From Rhododendron vialii (lineage: Eukaryota; Streptophyta; Magnoliopsida; Ericales; Ericaceae), in contig NC_080569.1 of the NCBI RefSeq assembly GCF_030253575.1, positions 6,800,001 to 6,864,000 of the forward strand: DNA of 64,000 bases. Reading direction: 5' to 3'. The translations under genes and the position numbers were made by a program. The notes beneath the pieces were generated by a model that saw only the letters and a list, made by a program, of their open reading frames with translations, was not told where the DNA came from and did not search any database. Positions 49,310 to 62,100 of the stretch are shown piece after piece. Numbering within the stretch: position 1 is the stretch's first letter; each line of letters starts with the position of its first letter.

Positions 49310-51257
49310 CTCTTTGTTTACCGGATCAAAGTCATCAGCTTCAAGAGAAGTCGTTATCTACTTCACCATTGTAAAAGTTGCTCCTGAACTCGTGAGTGCC
49401 ATCGAGCAACTGATTGTCAGTACAAGTAACTCTTTGTAAAGTTTCTTCGTTGAAGGCAACTCCAGATGAATCTACAATCTTGGAGATGCAGTAACCGTGG
49501 GTGATTTGTCAAATTTCTTCAACTTTGGTGCAATTTGGTACTGCAGGGTACTTGCACATGTGCATGAGTGTCTAAAAAAAAAAAAGTGTCTAAAGCTCAC
49601 ATCTCCCCAAACCGAGTAAAGGGTCCGTAAATTCTTTTCTGAACAGGAAAGGGTCTGCAACTCTTCGGTGTTTTATTTGCATTTTGTCGACATCATTAGC
49701 TTTGAGCCTGTGGAACAAACTGTTCCACAGTTGGACTGTAATTTAAGTGGGGAGAAAACTACTCGGCCTAGCCCGGTTCTGTACCAAGCAAGCTTGTCAT
49801 GGTTGGTACTATTTCTCCCTACAATCGGGTTTGAACTTGGCCAGCCGGTGTTTGGACTGTCCAATTTCGTCCAAAATAACAACTTGAAATAATCCAATCC
49901 CAATGTGCAAGACCTTTTATACGGTAATGTTGATTGCAAAAAACGACTGAGTAAAAGATTCTAAAGTTTCTAAAATTTAAGTAAAAATTTGATTTGTTTT
50001 GGGTTAAGGTTTTGGGGGGGAGGAATTTTAATTTGGGTAAACTTGCAGGAACCCGTCTATATGTACCAACAAAATAGATACCTGAGGGGAGGGAATTTTT
50101 CATTTAGGTCCTGAAATTTGAATGAAATAAATGAAAGATTAAATCGAGTATCTTTACATATTAGATTAGGCTAATTTTTCACGTGTTCACTTTTTTTTTT
50201 TTTTTTTAAATTGCGAGATCCAAAATGAGCCCTGCATTACATTGGTACCCCATATCCATTTTGTCGGCTCCCTTAAGATTACGCAACTAGCGGAGATGCT
50301 CGTTAAAAGTGGTGACTTTCGTGTTAACAAACAAAGCCACGCACGAATATGTTCTGATTCTATGTTCCCGAGTTTCACCTTTCCTCGGGAAAAAAAGTGA
50401 GTCCACATGCACAACATTAAAATACAATTCCAGACATAAATATATTTAGAATCGTTTAATGTATGTGAAACTATGTATATGAAACGATTTAAAACGCAAT
50501 TGTGTTTGGACTCTGGAGTTGTTTTAAAGTTTGATCATAGATGTATGTAGATCTTATAAGTATCAAATGACTCCGGACACAATTATGTCCGGAGGAGTTG
50601 TATTGAATCTGTTGATAGCATTGTTAAAAGAAGAATAAGAAATTCCCCCTTCCCTGTTAAAGCTCGTTTCAGATAATTATGATCAACATTTTCGCAATCC
50701 ATCTCGTGACTAGACCTGGGTAACAGGTCGTGTCGGATCGTGTTCGTGTCGTGTCAGTCGGGTTCGTGTCACAAATCACCCAACCCTAACCCGATCCATT
50801 TAGAATTCGTGTTTCTCGAGTCGTGTCATTTTCGTGTTTCGTGTCAGAAATGCTCAACCCTAACCCGTTAACTTCGTGTCCGGTTCGTGTCGTGTTATCG
50901 TGTCTGTTGCCTAACTCTATATAGAATTGCAGATATACCATATATTATGTATATATGTTCGTGAAAATGGATGACACAGATTCGTAACCGTGTTGGTCGT
51001 GTCAATTTCGTGTATCACATGTTCAACCCTAACCCGACCCATTTAGAATTCGTGTTCTCGAGTCGTGTCATTTTCGTGTTTCGTGTCAGAAATGTTCAAC
51101 CCTAACCCGCTAACTTCGTGTCCGGTTCGTGTCGTGTTGTCGTGTCTCGTGTCTGTTGCCCAGCTCTACTCGTGACTACCTGAGTGAAAACTACCCTCCC
51201 GGGATCTGTATTCCCCACGCATTTCTCCACACGTCCTAAATTTATGCAACAGTTGTC
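49310..51257. other. Gap between RDM4 and the LURP-one-related gene
   Basis: Begins with the RDM4 3' UTR. No gene is recognised in 49450-50700. A T-run at 50190-50207 precedes unremarkable AT-rich sequence. The hAT MITE at 50711-51168 fills most of the proximal upstream region of the next gene. Confidence 0.6.
50711..51168. mobile_element. hAT-type MITE with perfect 8-bp duplication, 89 bp from a start codon
   Basis: CTCGTGAC at 50703-50710 and 51169-51176. Ends TAGACCTGGGTAACAGG and, on the minus strand, TAGAGCTGGGCAACAG. Inside, a segment of about 130 bp rich in TTCGTGTC words (about 50800-50915) is repeated at about 51030-51160. Very G/T-biased on this strand. The identical duplication suggests a young insertion. 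Confidence 0.9.
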
Positions 51258-54200
51258 ATGGATTTCTCAGCATCTGAATACCAGGCGAATCCACAAATAC
51301 CGATCGATCTGTTCGTGTCCAAGAAAAGCGGTAACGCCGGCGGCGGAAGCGGCGGCCTCAGATTCGCCGACGCGTCCGGCAATCTCGTGTATAGAGTAGA
51401 AAGTCAATCGCACGATTCGACTCGCAAACGAGTCCTCTTCGATTCCGCCGGGAATGCCCTAATTTGCATCGCCCGTAACCACGTAATCCTCTCTCTCTAT
51501 TTATATATGTGTATGCTGTCCTGTATTAAATACTGGTTTTAAAAGCTGCGTTTGTTGATTATTGATTGATCGCCTGTACGTATGTTAATTAATGGTATAT
51601 CATTTGCCAATTCTGTTTCTGTTTTAAATTGGGCCATGATGATGGTCCGGGATATACTATTGGTCTGGAGACTGGAACGCGGATAAAATTTTAGAATTGA
51701 TGGGAAGCATAAACCATGTTTTCCGTAGGCATATTAATCGTTGATCGAAATCAAAAGGGTATTCAAGCGAATGCGGAGTATTGGACGTGAAGTTTTTGGG
51801 ATTCGGGTGGAACTTCTGTACCGTCCTAAATTTTCTTCATTCGGGTGCCTGATTGTGCTTCACTGCTTTGCTAATTTATGCTTTCTATGAAAGATTTTCG
51901 GCTTCAGTATTTACACAGTGTTCTTGTGTCTGTTATTCGAGTTAATTAGAAGGAGGGAGAGACCGACAAAAAAAGACAAATGGAGAAGTGGAGGGAGCCC
52001 ATTCCATCCCTTATTTGTTTGGGTAGTGAAGGGTAGATATATGGAGATAACCACATTAATTCTGACTAAGAGTTTTCAAGTGGGCAGTTTTGGGGAGGAA
52101 AGAAGTAAGGCTTATAGATTCGTCATTGTATATCTTTGGCTTATATGACCAGGAATTTCTTAGTTTAGCTCTCCTTGCACATGGGAAAATGTAACCCCCA
52201 AATTAGCACAACCACTGGAAGGAGATATTTCACTGGAAGCTTACCCATGTTCCTTTATGTTGTGATGCTTTCAAAATACTTGTGTGATTAATTCATGCTT
52301 AATATAGATGAACAGTTAGTAAGCAATAGCTCAATGTTTGAATAGTGGGTTTTCCTTCCCACTTGATTTACTGGAGTTTGTAAGTGAGTTCTTATGTAGC
52401 TATGTAATCCAAATTTTTCTGCTATAAGACGATGCCTTCAGGTTTTCTATATTACATGCTGTACATCTCGGTTTTCCTATATTAGGCTGTGTGATCAAGT
52501 TACTATATCAAAGAAGTTCAAAAAATGCTCATGCAAGGCCGGTGGAATAGTGTAACAAAAGGAGGCCTAACGTTGGACTAAATGCTTGGGTTCATGTCTC
52601 CATAGCTGCTTGGTGGGACTAAAAATACTCTTTCGTGCCCGTAGCATATGGTGGGACCTTACTTTCAGCCCAACATCTATGTAAGGTGAGGTCCCCTGCA
52701 GATTGGCTATGTGGTGCTGAGAGCAATACTCCCTGGCGGATATGTGGAGTGAGCTTATGAAAATATCCATTTCTTGTGCCAAAAGAAATAGTCCAAACGC
52801 CTCTTCTGATTACTAACATGATCGGTTACATTTGGAATAGTGCCAACGTTTAGAGCAAGCATACAAGATGATTGTATAACTTGAAGATAATACCCACATG
52901 ACAGAGATGCTTAATTGCTTATTCATGCCCTGTTGGCACAATCGTGTGAGACTGGTCAACACTAGTACTTTAATTCCATATGATTATGTGATGGTCATGT
53001 CTGAAGAATGTAAGTGAAACTCAAAGGTCTTGAATTAAACTTCAGGCTGAGAGAAATTTTTATAATTGAAAGTTCTTTCTGGTTGCAGAAAGGATCTTGG
53101 CAATGCTTCAAGGGAAACAGCAGTGAAGAGAACAACTTGATATGCAGAGTAGATAGGACACTAAAGTCATTCAATAGCACCGAGTTTGAGATATTCCCTG
53201 GCGGTGAAATTGGGGAAGAGTCAAAGTCTGATTTCAAGATGAAAGGTTCACCCTTCTACAGATCCTGCACCATCTACAGGGGGGATACTATCTTAGCACA
53301 GGTAATGACCTTCTAGTCTTTACAGCAACTAGCAGGACCTTCAATGTTTTCTGAGACGACACACTTCATTCTGAGTGGAGACAAAGCTTAATTAATATTT
53401 GCTAGGAATTATTAAAAGTTTAGATAACTGCCTTGTAGCGTAGTCATATCGTTTCCAAACCCTTTGCGTGATGCCGGTGCCAAAGTAGTTGTGCTGGCAG
53501 CTTATCACTGTGATGGTTAGCCTGGTTCCCTTTCCCAGTGTCCTTCCCTAGTGTAATACTAAATCATAATATTGATCCGATTTGTTCTACTCGATATAGC
53601 ACATTCAGAACCCTTTAACTTATTTATCGGTAAAACACTGGTTACACCTCCTTTAATCACTGATGTTCTAAATTTTGAGCTACATCTTTTTTTCTCGTTT
53701 GATTATGCTTAATTTTCTCTCTTTCAACTTGACCCTTGTAGTTCCCTCATACACGAAGTTTTGGTGTGGATTCAATTGGTAGGAACTGTAACTATTACCT
53801 GATCAATAATTGGACATGCAGTTATTGGAAAACTAGTGAAGCAATGCAAACCTAATATATTGCTTATGACTTCCCTTCAACTTAGAATCAGACGTCTGAA
53901 GTTGGATTTAGGAACTGCGTCCACTTGATTGAGGAGATGAAGGTGTTTCCTCGTAAAGGATATCATAGATAGGATTCATAGTAGAAGAGGATCGTGGTAA
54001 CATGTTTATGAGAATCATTTTCTTCACTAACTTGGAATGTTTTGTCTCAACTTGAGTAATATCCTAGCTACGGCAGCGTCCTCATATTGATGTTCCAACT
54101 GTAACGTGCATGCATTGAACTAACTTTCTTTTTCTTGGAATTAATGCAGACTAGCCTCATGTACAAGCTTGGGATTCAGAAGGTCTTCGTATCGAGGCAC

Positions 54201-54296
54201 AAATTTCGACTGACCATGTTTCCTGGGTTTGGAGATCATGCTTTTGTTGTGGCTTTGATTGTAATTTATTTTGATGGGCGAAAACTGTGGATCTGA
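51258..54296 (+). CDS. LURP-one-related (LOR) protein
   Basis: Member of the plant LOR family (tubby-like beta-barrel fold, DUF567). One member, LURP1, is needed for defence against oomycetes; the role of this one is unknown. Exons: 51258-51482, 53089-53301 and 54150-54296, phase 0 throughout, 194 aa. Landmarks: I-P-I-D-L-F-V-S-K-K, D-A-S-G-N-L-V-Y-R-V, F-D-S-A-G-N, the S-W-Q-C-F-K-G strand, I-Y-R-G-D-T-I-L-A-Q, and the terminal V-S-R-H-K-F-R-L-T-M-F-P-G with F-V-V-A-L-I-V-I-Y. Length suits the family (about 190-220 aa). No signal peptide. A hAT MITE sits immediately upstream, so the transcription start may lie within or beside it. Confidence 0.92.
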
Positions 54297-56250
54297 CCAA
54301 ACTTAAACATACGATTATATGCGTAATTTTTATCCTCCCTAACATTTAATTTCATCTCCCTGACATGGTTGCCAAAGTGCCTCGTGGCCTTTGAGGGTGT
54401 TGTTCAGTAAAATCCGTCTCCGTGACATGGAACTTGCGATTGTAAACACTCTCGGAATGGAGAAATTCTGTGCCTATCAGGCTATCACTGGATGAACACT
54501 CTTGCTGGGAGTGATTGAGAGTAATCCCTGTTTCCCCATGGGTATCAACTACCAAGGCCATTTGTCCAAGACAATGCATGAAGCAAGCTTGGATTTGTTG
54601 AGAAAATGGGGATTTGTGAAGCTATTGTTTTTCCCGCTTTATCTGTCAAGTATTATTCCCTTAGTAATCTCTCCGGAAATCTCAAAATGCTAACACATCT
54701 TGAGAGGGTCTTTTACAGACCTTTTAATTTTTATTTTTTTATAACCAGGTGTTCGGGCAGCTTATGCGCACTTCGATTATCTTGGGGACCATTTTCACCA
54801 CTCACTTGCGGGAATTCCAATTAATGTCAAATCAAAACTCTGTATAAATTGACCCTAAAAGAGTTGATAGCACCTAAAAGGTATTGAGCATTAGACTTTA
54901 AGGGAAGCCGAGTCCTTGTAGTGAGTAAAAAGGGTTGCAGTTTGCAGCACGACGTGGTTTTGGGATAACTTATACGGCCAAGGCAGCGGAGGAGAAAAAG
55001 TGGAAAACTTGATGCGTGGAAAATTATTTAGTGCTTTGGCACGTGTTTAAACTGAACCTGACCCTTGAACCAAATTCTCCCTCTTTCCCCTCTCCAACCT
55101 TTTTTTTTTCAATCCGATTTCTCCTCTGCATTTCACCAACGAAAATCATCCAAATCCCCTTCTCTGCTTTGCCTTGGTGACTGTAATCCATCCTCGGCGC
55201 CACCGTCCTCATCCAAGGGAGCAAATTTTTAATCTAAAACCCTACAGACCTGATCAATCTAATCATTCCATTTGGTTATTTGGTTCTTATTGGGAGGATT
55301 TACATCCTCCATATATTTTGCAAGTGTTTTTATGGGATTTATATCGATTGCTCGAGATTCTTTCAAGCTCCACCAACTTTTCGTAGTTTATTACATGATG
55401 TTCCAAAGAAACAAATACTTAACAAATAAGGAAAGTGAAGTAGAAGTACTTATAAACATGTTTCCTGTGAATTCTTTTACTCTAACTTTAGCAAATTAGA
55501 AACTAAACAAAGAAGGAAAGGTTATGTTGTTAGTATTTTCTCTCTTGTGCTTTCTATATTTTAGAAGGGAGGGAGGGTAAAGAAGGAAAGAGAAAATAAG
55601 AGAAATAATGGGAAGCTATTTCTCTTGTGTCTTTCGTTATTTTCTTTAATCGCTTCCTCTATCTTTATTAGTTTACTCTTCTCTTTTTGACCAAAGATAA
55701 ACTTCATGTAAATACGCAAATATAACTACATCTATTTTAACGCCGCCCTAACACTAGAAATAAAATCTTATTTTCTTTAATTTCAATTTCTTTTGTTTAC
55801 AAAATTCGTCCGGACCTAATACGAGTAATTAAACATTCCTCAATACTCAATTCCTTATAACATCTCTCCCTTTTTTCTTTCTTTGTTCCCTATTTATTTC
55901 CCCTTCGACCTAATTCAAGAAAAGAAGCAACACATACGCACGCACGCTTATATATACTCGTACGTATTTCTTTCATCCAAACACGCCCTAAGATCATGTG
56001 GGAAGGCGGTGTGCTATATTACAATAGGTCACGGTGTCGTCGTCCGCATAGAACAAGAACTCTTCCAGCATCTTATACAGAACTCTTCCTTCCAGGGACG
56101 AAAGGGAAAGGAATAGTATTACTTGCGTTGTCCAACGCAGCAAATTAACGAAATATACCAGTCCGAAGAACAGAACAGAACTAGAATCACGGTCGTAGGT
56201 TGTTGATCGAGGCGCCTCACGAAGTTTTTCAGCTAAACAAATTCCGAATC
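54297..56250. other. Gap between the LOR gene and LTN1
   Basis: The LOR 3' UTR comes first. A short piece at 54850-54895 (GAGTTGATAGCACCTAAAAG and onward) matches 46187-46232 in RDM4 intron 2, so it is a dispersed repeat. 55020-55230 is pyrimidine-rich. I see no gene; the final 300 bases are LTN1 promoter and leader. Confidence 0.55.
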
Positions 56251-59127
56251 ATGGGGAAACAGAAAGGAGAAGGAAACAGAACCAAGGCACGTCCCTCCAG
56301 CAGCAGGTAATTCATAATCTCTCAGACTATCTGTCTCCGTTATTCACTACTACTAGTTTCTTGCTTTAACGAATTCGTTGTTTTGAATTTTTTTTTGAAT
56401 TTATAAAAAAAATTCTTATTGTTGAATGTTTTGAAGTATGGCTGCTTCGCTCTTGGCGTCGAATACTGCCGCAGTTGGATTTGGAGGCTACGTGGGTAGT
56501 TCGCGGGTAGAGTCTTCTCTCTCCACCGAAGATGCCGTCGTCCCCTTTTTGGTACAGTCTCTAATTCTCTATAGTTGGGCATTGTACAGCGAAGTTCATA
56601 AACCTCTTGCGATTGAAAATTATATGCCTTTTTAATTTGCTTATATATATGAGTGTGGTTAAAAGGTAAAATCGTATAAGCGCTTGAAACCATTCCGAGG
56701 TTATTCTTGATTGAGCTGGGTAAGATTGTATCTAGTTGGACCTAGTTTTTTAAATAAAGGTACTGTTGGGCAGTCGTTATCGTTAGCCAATGCTTTTGTG
56801 TTTAGTCCCACAAGAGACTATAGTCATTTATTTCTTTGTTAATAGCGTTACATCGAGGTGGAATGATGATGCTTTATGTGTGTACATGTGAGAACATTGT
56901 TTTATTTTATTTTATATTTTTATAAGTACATGCGAGAACATTGTAGTAATATACCATCTAAGGGAAGGGGAAAGGGACTGACCGCTAAACCTGGGTGTAC
57001 TTCGAACAAACACCCAATGTTACACCTGTCCCACATCGGAAGTCTATATGGATAATCCTTGGGATACATTGAACTATGGAAGCTATTACTAGTAACTTAG
57101 GCATAAGTATTTTGGGCCGTGTGATTAGGCTCCAACATGTTAGGTCTGCCGTGGTGCGTTACAAGTGGTAACAAAGCGCCCGTGTACACAATGGTGGGGG
57201 CTCGGGCTAGAAAAAAGACCCGTGAAATATTGTTGTGACTTGGGGCCTTAGTTGCACGAAGTGGGAACGGGAGCGTGGGTGTGTAGATGATCCTAAGTTG
57301 AGAGTGCTAAAAGAAGCTTGTATATACCTATTTATTATCCATAAACATGAGTAAGAAAAGGCGGCCCAATACAATTATGGACAAAACACATAGATAAGTC
57401 AAATACGAGATGAGTCCTAAATCTCTCCTACTTCATTTCTCTTTTTCTTCCTTCTTGCATATTTTTGAAAAGAGAAGTCCAAATTTCTTCATTGAGATAA
57501 GTGTGAAAGCTCCCATCATATTTAGGAGCGCGCTCCCGTTTCACTCAAGACAGGAACGTGCTCTTTACTTAGGAGCGCCGATTTGAGCTCCCATGAAAAG
57601 ACCCGTGATTATCAAGGAAAAGACCCCTGAAATATTGAGGTGACTCTACTACTCAACCCCTTGCGAAGGCGCGAGGCCATAAAGGTGGGGAAAATGTGAT
57701 ACTCCCTCCATTGGAAGGCTACATGGGTGATCTTGGGCGTAGAAGGAACTGTGTAATCTACTGCTAATAACTGGGGCGTATAGTATTTTGGGTTAAGTGG
57801 TTAGGCTCCAACAAGTTACTAGCTCAGTTGTCTACAAGTGGCACTACATATGGTATAGAGCAACCTGTATAGACAACCGTGTGGGCTCAATTTTAGTAGC
57901 CCGACCGTTGTGGTGAGTCCGAGGTGCCTTGGAGGTGACCTACGCCACTTGGGAAAAGACCCGAGAAATGCCGCGGTGACCCAAGTGCTCAAACTCACAA
58001 GGACACAAGGGTACAAAGTTCGGGAGTTTGTTACACCCCGTCCCACATGGAAAGTCTATATGGGTGATCCTAGGTATATAAGGAAATAAGGAATCATAGA
58101 AGTTGCTACTAGTAACTTATGTTTAAGCATTTTGGGCCATATGGGTAGGCATTGTGATACCCCCTCCTAGGTATATAAGTAACAATGTAATCTACCACTA
58201 ATAACTTGGGCTTAAGCATTTTGGGCCATGTGGTTTGGCTCCAAGAAGTTACCGGCCAATGGTCTGCATGGGGTGCTACATATGGTATCAGAGCACCCAT
58301 GTACACAATCTTGTGGGCTCGGGGCCCAAATGGCCATTGTGGAGAAGACCCATGAAATATCGCCATGACTCTGGTTGCTAGGAAAAAGACCTGTGAAATA
58401 TTTTGGTGTCTCTAGTGCTCAATCCCTTTCGAGGGTGCGCGGCCATAAAGGTTGGGAAATTATGATGCACCGTCTCACATAAAGAACCATGTAATCTACT
58501 ACTAGTAACTTTTGCTTAATCATTTTGGGCTATGTGGTTAGGCTTCACCATTGTATTGGGTCGCTACACCTAACCTCTTCAGCTAGCTTTTAAGTTCTGA
58601 TAATTCTTTTATAGCTGATGCAATGGTACATTACTAAGTTTGTAATGTTCAGTATTCTACCATGATTGAAAATTACAAGTGCAGTTTGCATATTTATGTA
58701 CGGGGATGTGGAAAAGAAGTAAAACTACTTGAACTTTTTGAATTAATTGTTTTCTGAATTCAGATCTGTAAACTTTTTGTTCCAGTTAAACCCAGTTTTG
58801 ACTCAAGGGTAAACCCTTGAGCAGTTATTATGTACAAGTATTTGGTGTTTACTGCTCCTATTGGAAATTTTAGAAACTTCTTGGCTTATTAACAAAGTTG
58901 GGAGACAGAATGTTTTATGAACTTGATATATCTTGTTTGTTTATCTCTATAAATCTTCAGCGGTTTCTTGTTGCAGGACATTGATGCTGAAATTGCTCTA
59001 CACTTGAAGAGGCTTGCTAGGAAGGATCCAACCACCAAGGTAGTATTCCATTTGTCTCTTTTGATACAAAATCATTGAACAGAGTAATGGCGTCGATGCT
59101 GTTGAACCCCCCCCCCCCCCACCCCCC

Positions 59128-59160
<33 letters not shown>

Positions 59161-62100
59161 TTTTGTTCCGTAGAACTGAGAGACAGAAAAATCCATGCAT
59201 TAGGTTCTTTGCGATATATTTCTGTCTTGTTGGGGTGGTGGGTGGGGGTTGGGTATAAAGGGGAGATTTGATAAGCATCCTCCAATTGGATATGTGTGGA
59301 TCATTGGAGTTTTTAGTTGACTTGTTCTTGTTTTACAGATTAAAGCTTTGGCATCTTTGTCTACAATTCTCAAGCAAAAATCCAGCAAGGAAGTACTACC
59401 AATCATTCCACAATGGGTACGTCTTATTTCTCTTGATTCGTATGCTCATAGATGAATGCATCACGATCATGCTCTTCCCATCGCTTTCCAACAGAGATTG
59501 AAAATAGAACGCAAGACATTGCGTTGGAAAGTTTGACATGAAACCCTTTGGGAAATCATACGTCACCTTCTCTATCGAATTTTTAGTCCTTCCCATGGCC
59601 CCCAAAGTTATCTGTTTCATGCCCCACTTAATCCTTTGGTTAATGATTTGAAGAAGACTTGGTAAGCCGAATGGTTGCCACTGACATACCTTGCCAAACA
59701 AGACACTGGTTAGATGTCAGGGTTTGAAGTTTGTAGAGATTGGCAAAAAAAAGAGTAAGAGAATGTAGTTAAAGACCTAGGGTGAAGCTCACCTGATTTT
59801 CATCAGCTGACAGATGGGCCATAAGTTTCAATGTGGCAGCAGCCACATCATTTGGCCAGCAAATTCGAACTACTAAATCGTCCTTCTTCTCATATTCCTG
59901 CACACGTGTAGAGCAGTACATCGGTGAGGGGCCCCTGTTGGCACATAAATTTCAACCAAAGATTGATGAATATCTTATGTTGGGCTTGCGGACTAAAAGG
60001 CATGTAAAGAGTCTAAAAGCATGTTGACCCAGCGAGCCCGCGAATCAACAAACATGTGTTGACCCGACAAGCCTAACGAGCATATGAACCTGCGGAAGAA
60101 GTGTTGACCTAGCAAGTCCGCGAATCAATAAATACGTGTTGGCTTGACAAGCCTAACGAATATATGAGCCTACGGAAGAAGTGTTGACCCAGCGAGTCCG
60201 CGAATCAACAAACACGTATTGGCCCGACAAGCCTAACGAATATATGAGCCTGCGGAAGAAGTAGCAGGACTACAAATCAGTTGGACCATGTAAGCCCATA
60301 TCTCGCAAGGCCTACGAATCAAATATTCGGTTGAACCATGTAGGCTCGCATTTCGCAGGGCCTACAAATCAAATATGGGTTCACGTAATCTCAAATTGGT
60401 ACGTAGAGCCCAAGAAATGCTCCTGTGGAAGCAGAAGAATATTACAAGATGAATGTCATCTGATGCAACCAACATTCAAAATTTAAACGAGACTGAGAAG
60501 ATATGATATCATCCTATCCTCTGGCAACAACTAATCAAATTCAAAGGAATTATTTGGCGGCCAAGCATCTGATGAAGGAAGCCCCTATAAATATGAGATC
60601 CATCATCAAAGGAAAGGACCCCCTGATCTATATCTCTCATCTAGACCTAACATCTCTCTCATCTACCTCAAGACGTCAGATCCCTGATATATATCTCTCA
60701 ACTCTTCACCATCATACTCTCTGCCCAAACTATACTACAAACTATACACACCTCTTCTCTCTCAACGTAGAAAATATACAGAGAGAGAAGATATATTCCA
60801 TTCAATCAAAACCACTACAATCTACAACCACCAAGCAACCTATCCGCTCACTACCATCTACAATCTTCAGCAAACTTCGAAGATCAGTAAGAGTAAGGAG
60901 TAAGCGTACCAAGTGATAGGTAAAGGGTTCCAATCCCTCTAAATGTATCGAATATTCTCTGTTTTGATGTAAAGAAGGGTTTTAAACCCCAATCATCAAT
61001 AAAATTAAATTATTCTAGCCTGTTTCTTGTTCTTTATTCTTCATTAATCGAAGGTTTTACTTTTTTTTTTTTTTTTTTAAGTATGTAATTAACGATTTGA
61101 AATCCAAATCGGAAATAGGAGCCTACATATAAAAAATCAACACTGTTCGCTTGAACAGTGGATAGTTGAGATATAGATTTCGAAGCGTGGGTAAATTCTA
61201 CGGTTCAAAATTTATGTCTACAGCCCCAATCTGTAAACTGAAGTTAGGCTTGTCGAGGCCCTAAAGTGGGATCCTTCCTTTTGACCCTTATGGCCATGTG
61301 GCAGGATGACACTAGATGGCTGATGGCACCAATATACCACTAGCCCTAGGTGGCATGAAATAAAATGTGGTACAAGCCTTGGTTGTTCAAAAGTAATCAT
61401 TTAGGACTTTCAGAATTAAATGGGATTGTTATGTTATTTTAATATTCTCTTTTCTTCCATGAGGCTGTACTCAATTTCCTTTTCAAGTGAATGTAGACTC
61501 TATGCTGAGTTAAGACTGGTTCTTTAATGACTGATTGGTGACTTGCAGTTTCTTGCTTTTTGTGTTATTTGCTTAGGCATTTGAGTATAAGAGGCTGTTG
61601 TTGGACTACAATAGAGAGGTTCGGCGAGCCACTCACGACACAATGACTCTTCTTGTCGCTGCTGTTGGGTATGAGCTTATCTTTGACAAAAACAATGTGT
61701 ATTTGTTGCTTCTCCCTCATGTGTTCTAATGTATTCTTTTTACATTTCATTGAGTATTTCTTTTATTTTAGTTTTTGCCATGATTTATATCTTGTCTGGT
61801 AGGTGTTTTCTGTAGTTAATGCAGTTGTTTAAAATTTGCTATAGAATGGTAAGGTATACGAGTGACTAGGTCTTGTGGATGTATGTTGACATCTATATTA
61901 CTGATCAGTCATAAGTTCCTTATTTATTATCAAATGGTAATCTCCTGTTTATTTGCTTGGAAGAACTTTTTTGGTACATGCAATTAAAGTAAATGGTTAA
62001 AGTCTAGTTTTTGTTCACATGCTTGTTAAACTAAATTTTTCTGTCAATAATTCACTTTTTTACTCTATTTTTCTCTCCGTCATTTCGAGTTTCAAACCAG

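Noticed and set aside
60503-60916. 137-codon open frame in LTN1 intron 4
   Set aside because: It lies inside the probable LTR leader; composition is Ser/Thr/Ile-rich low complexity with no domain.
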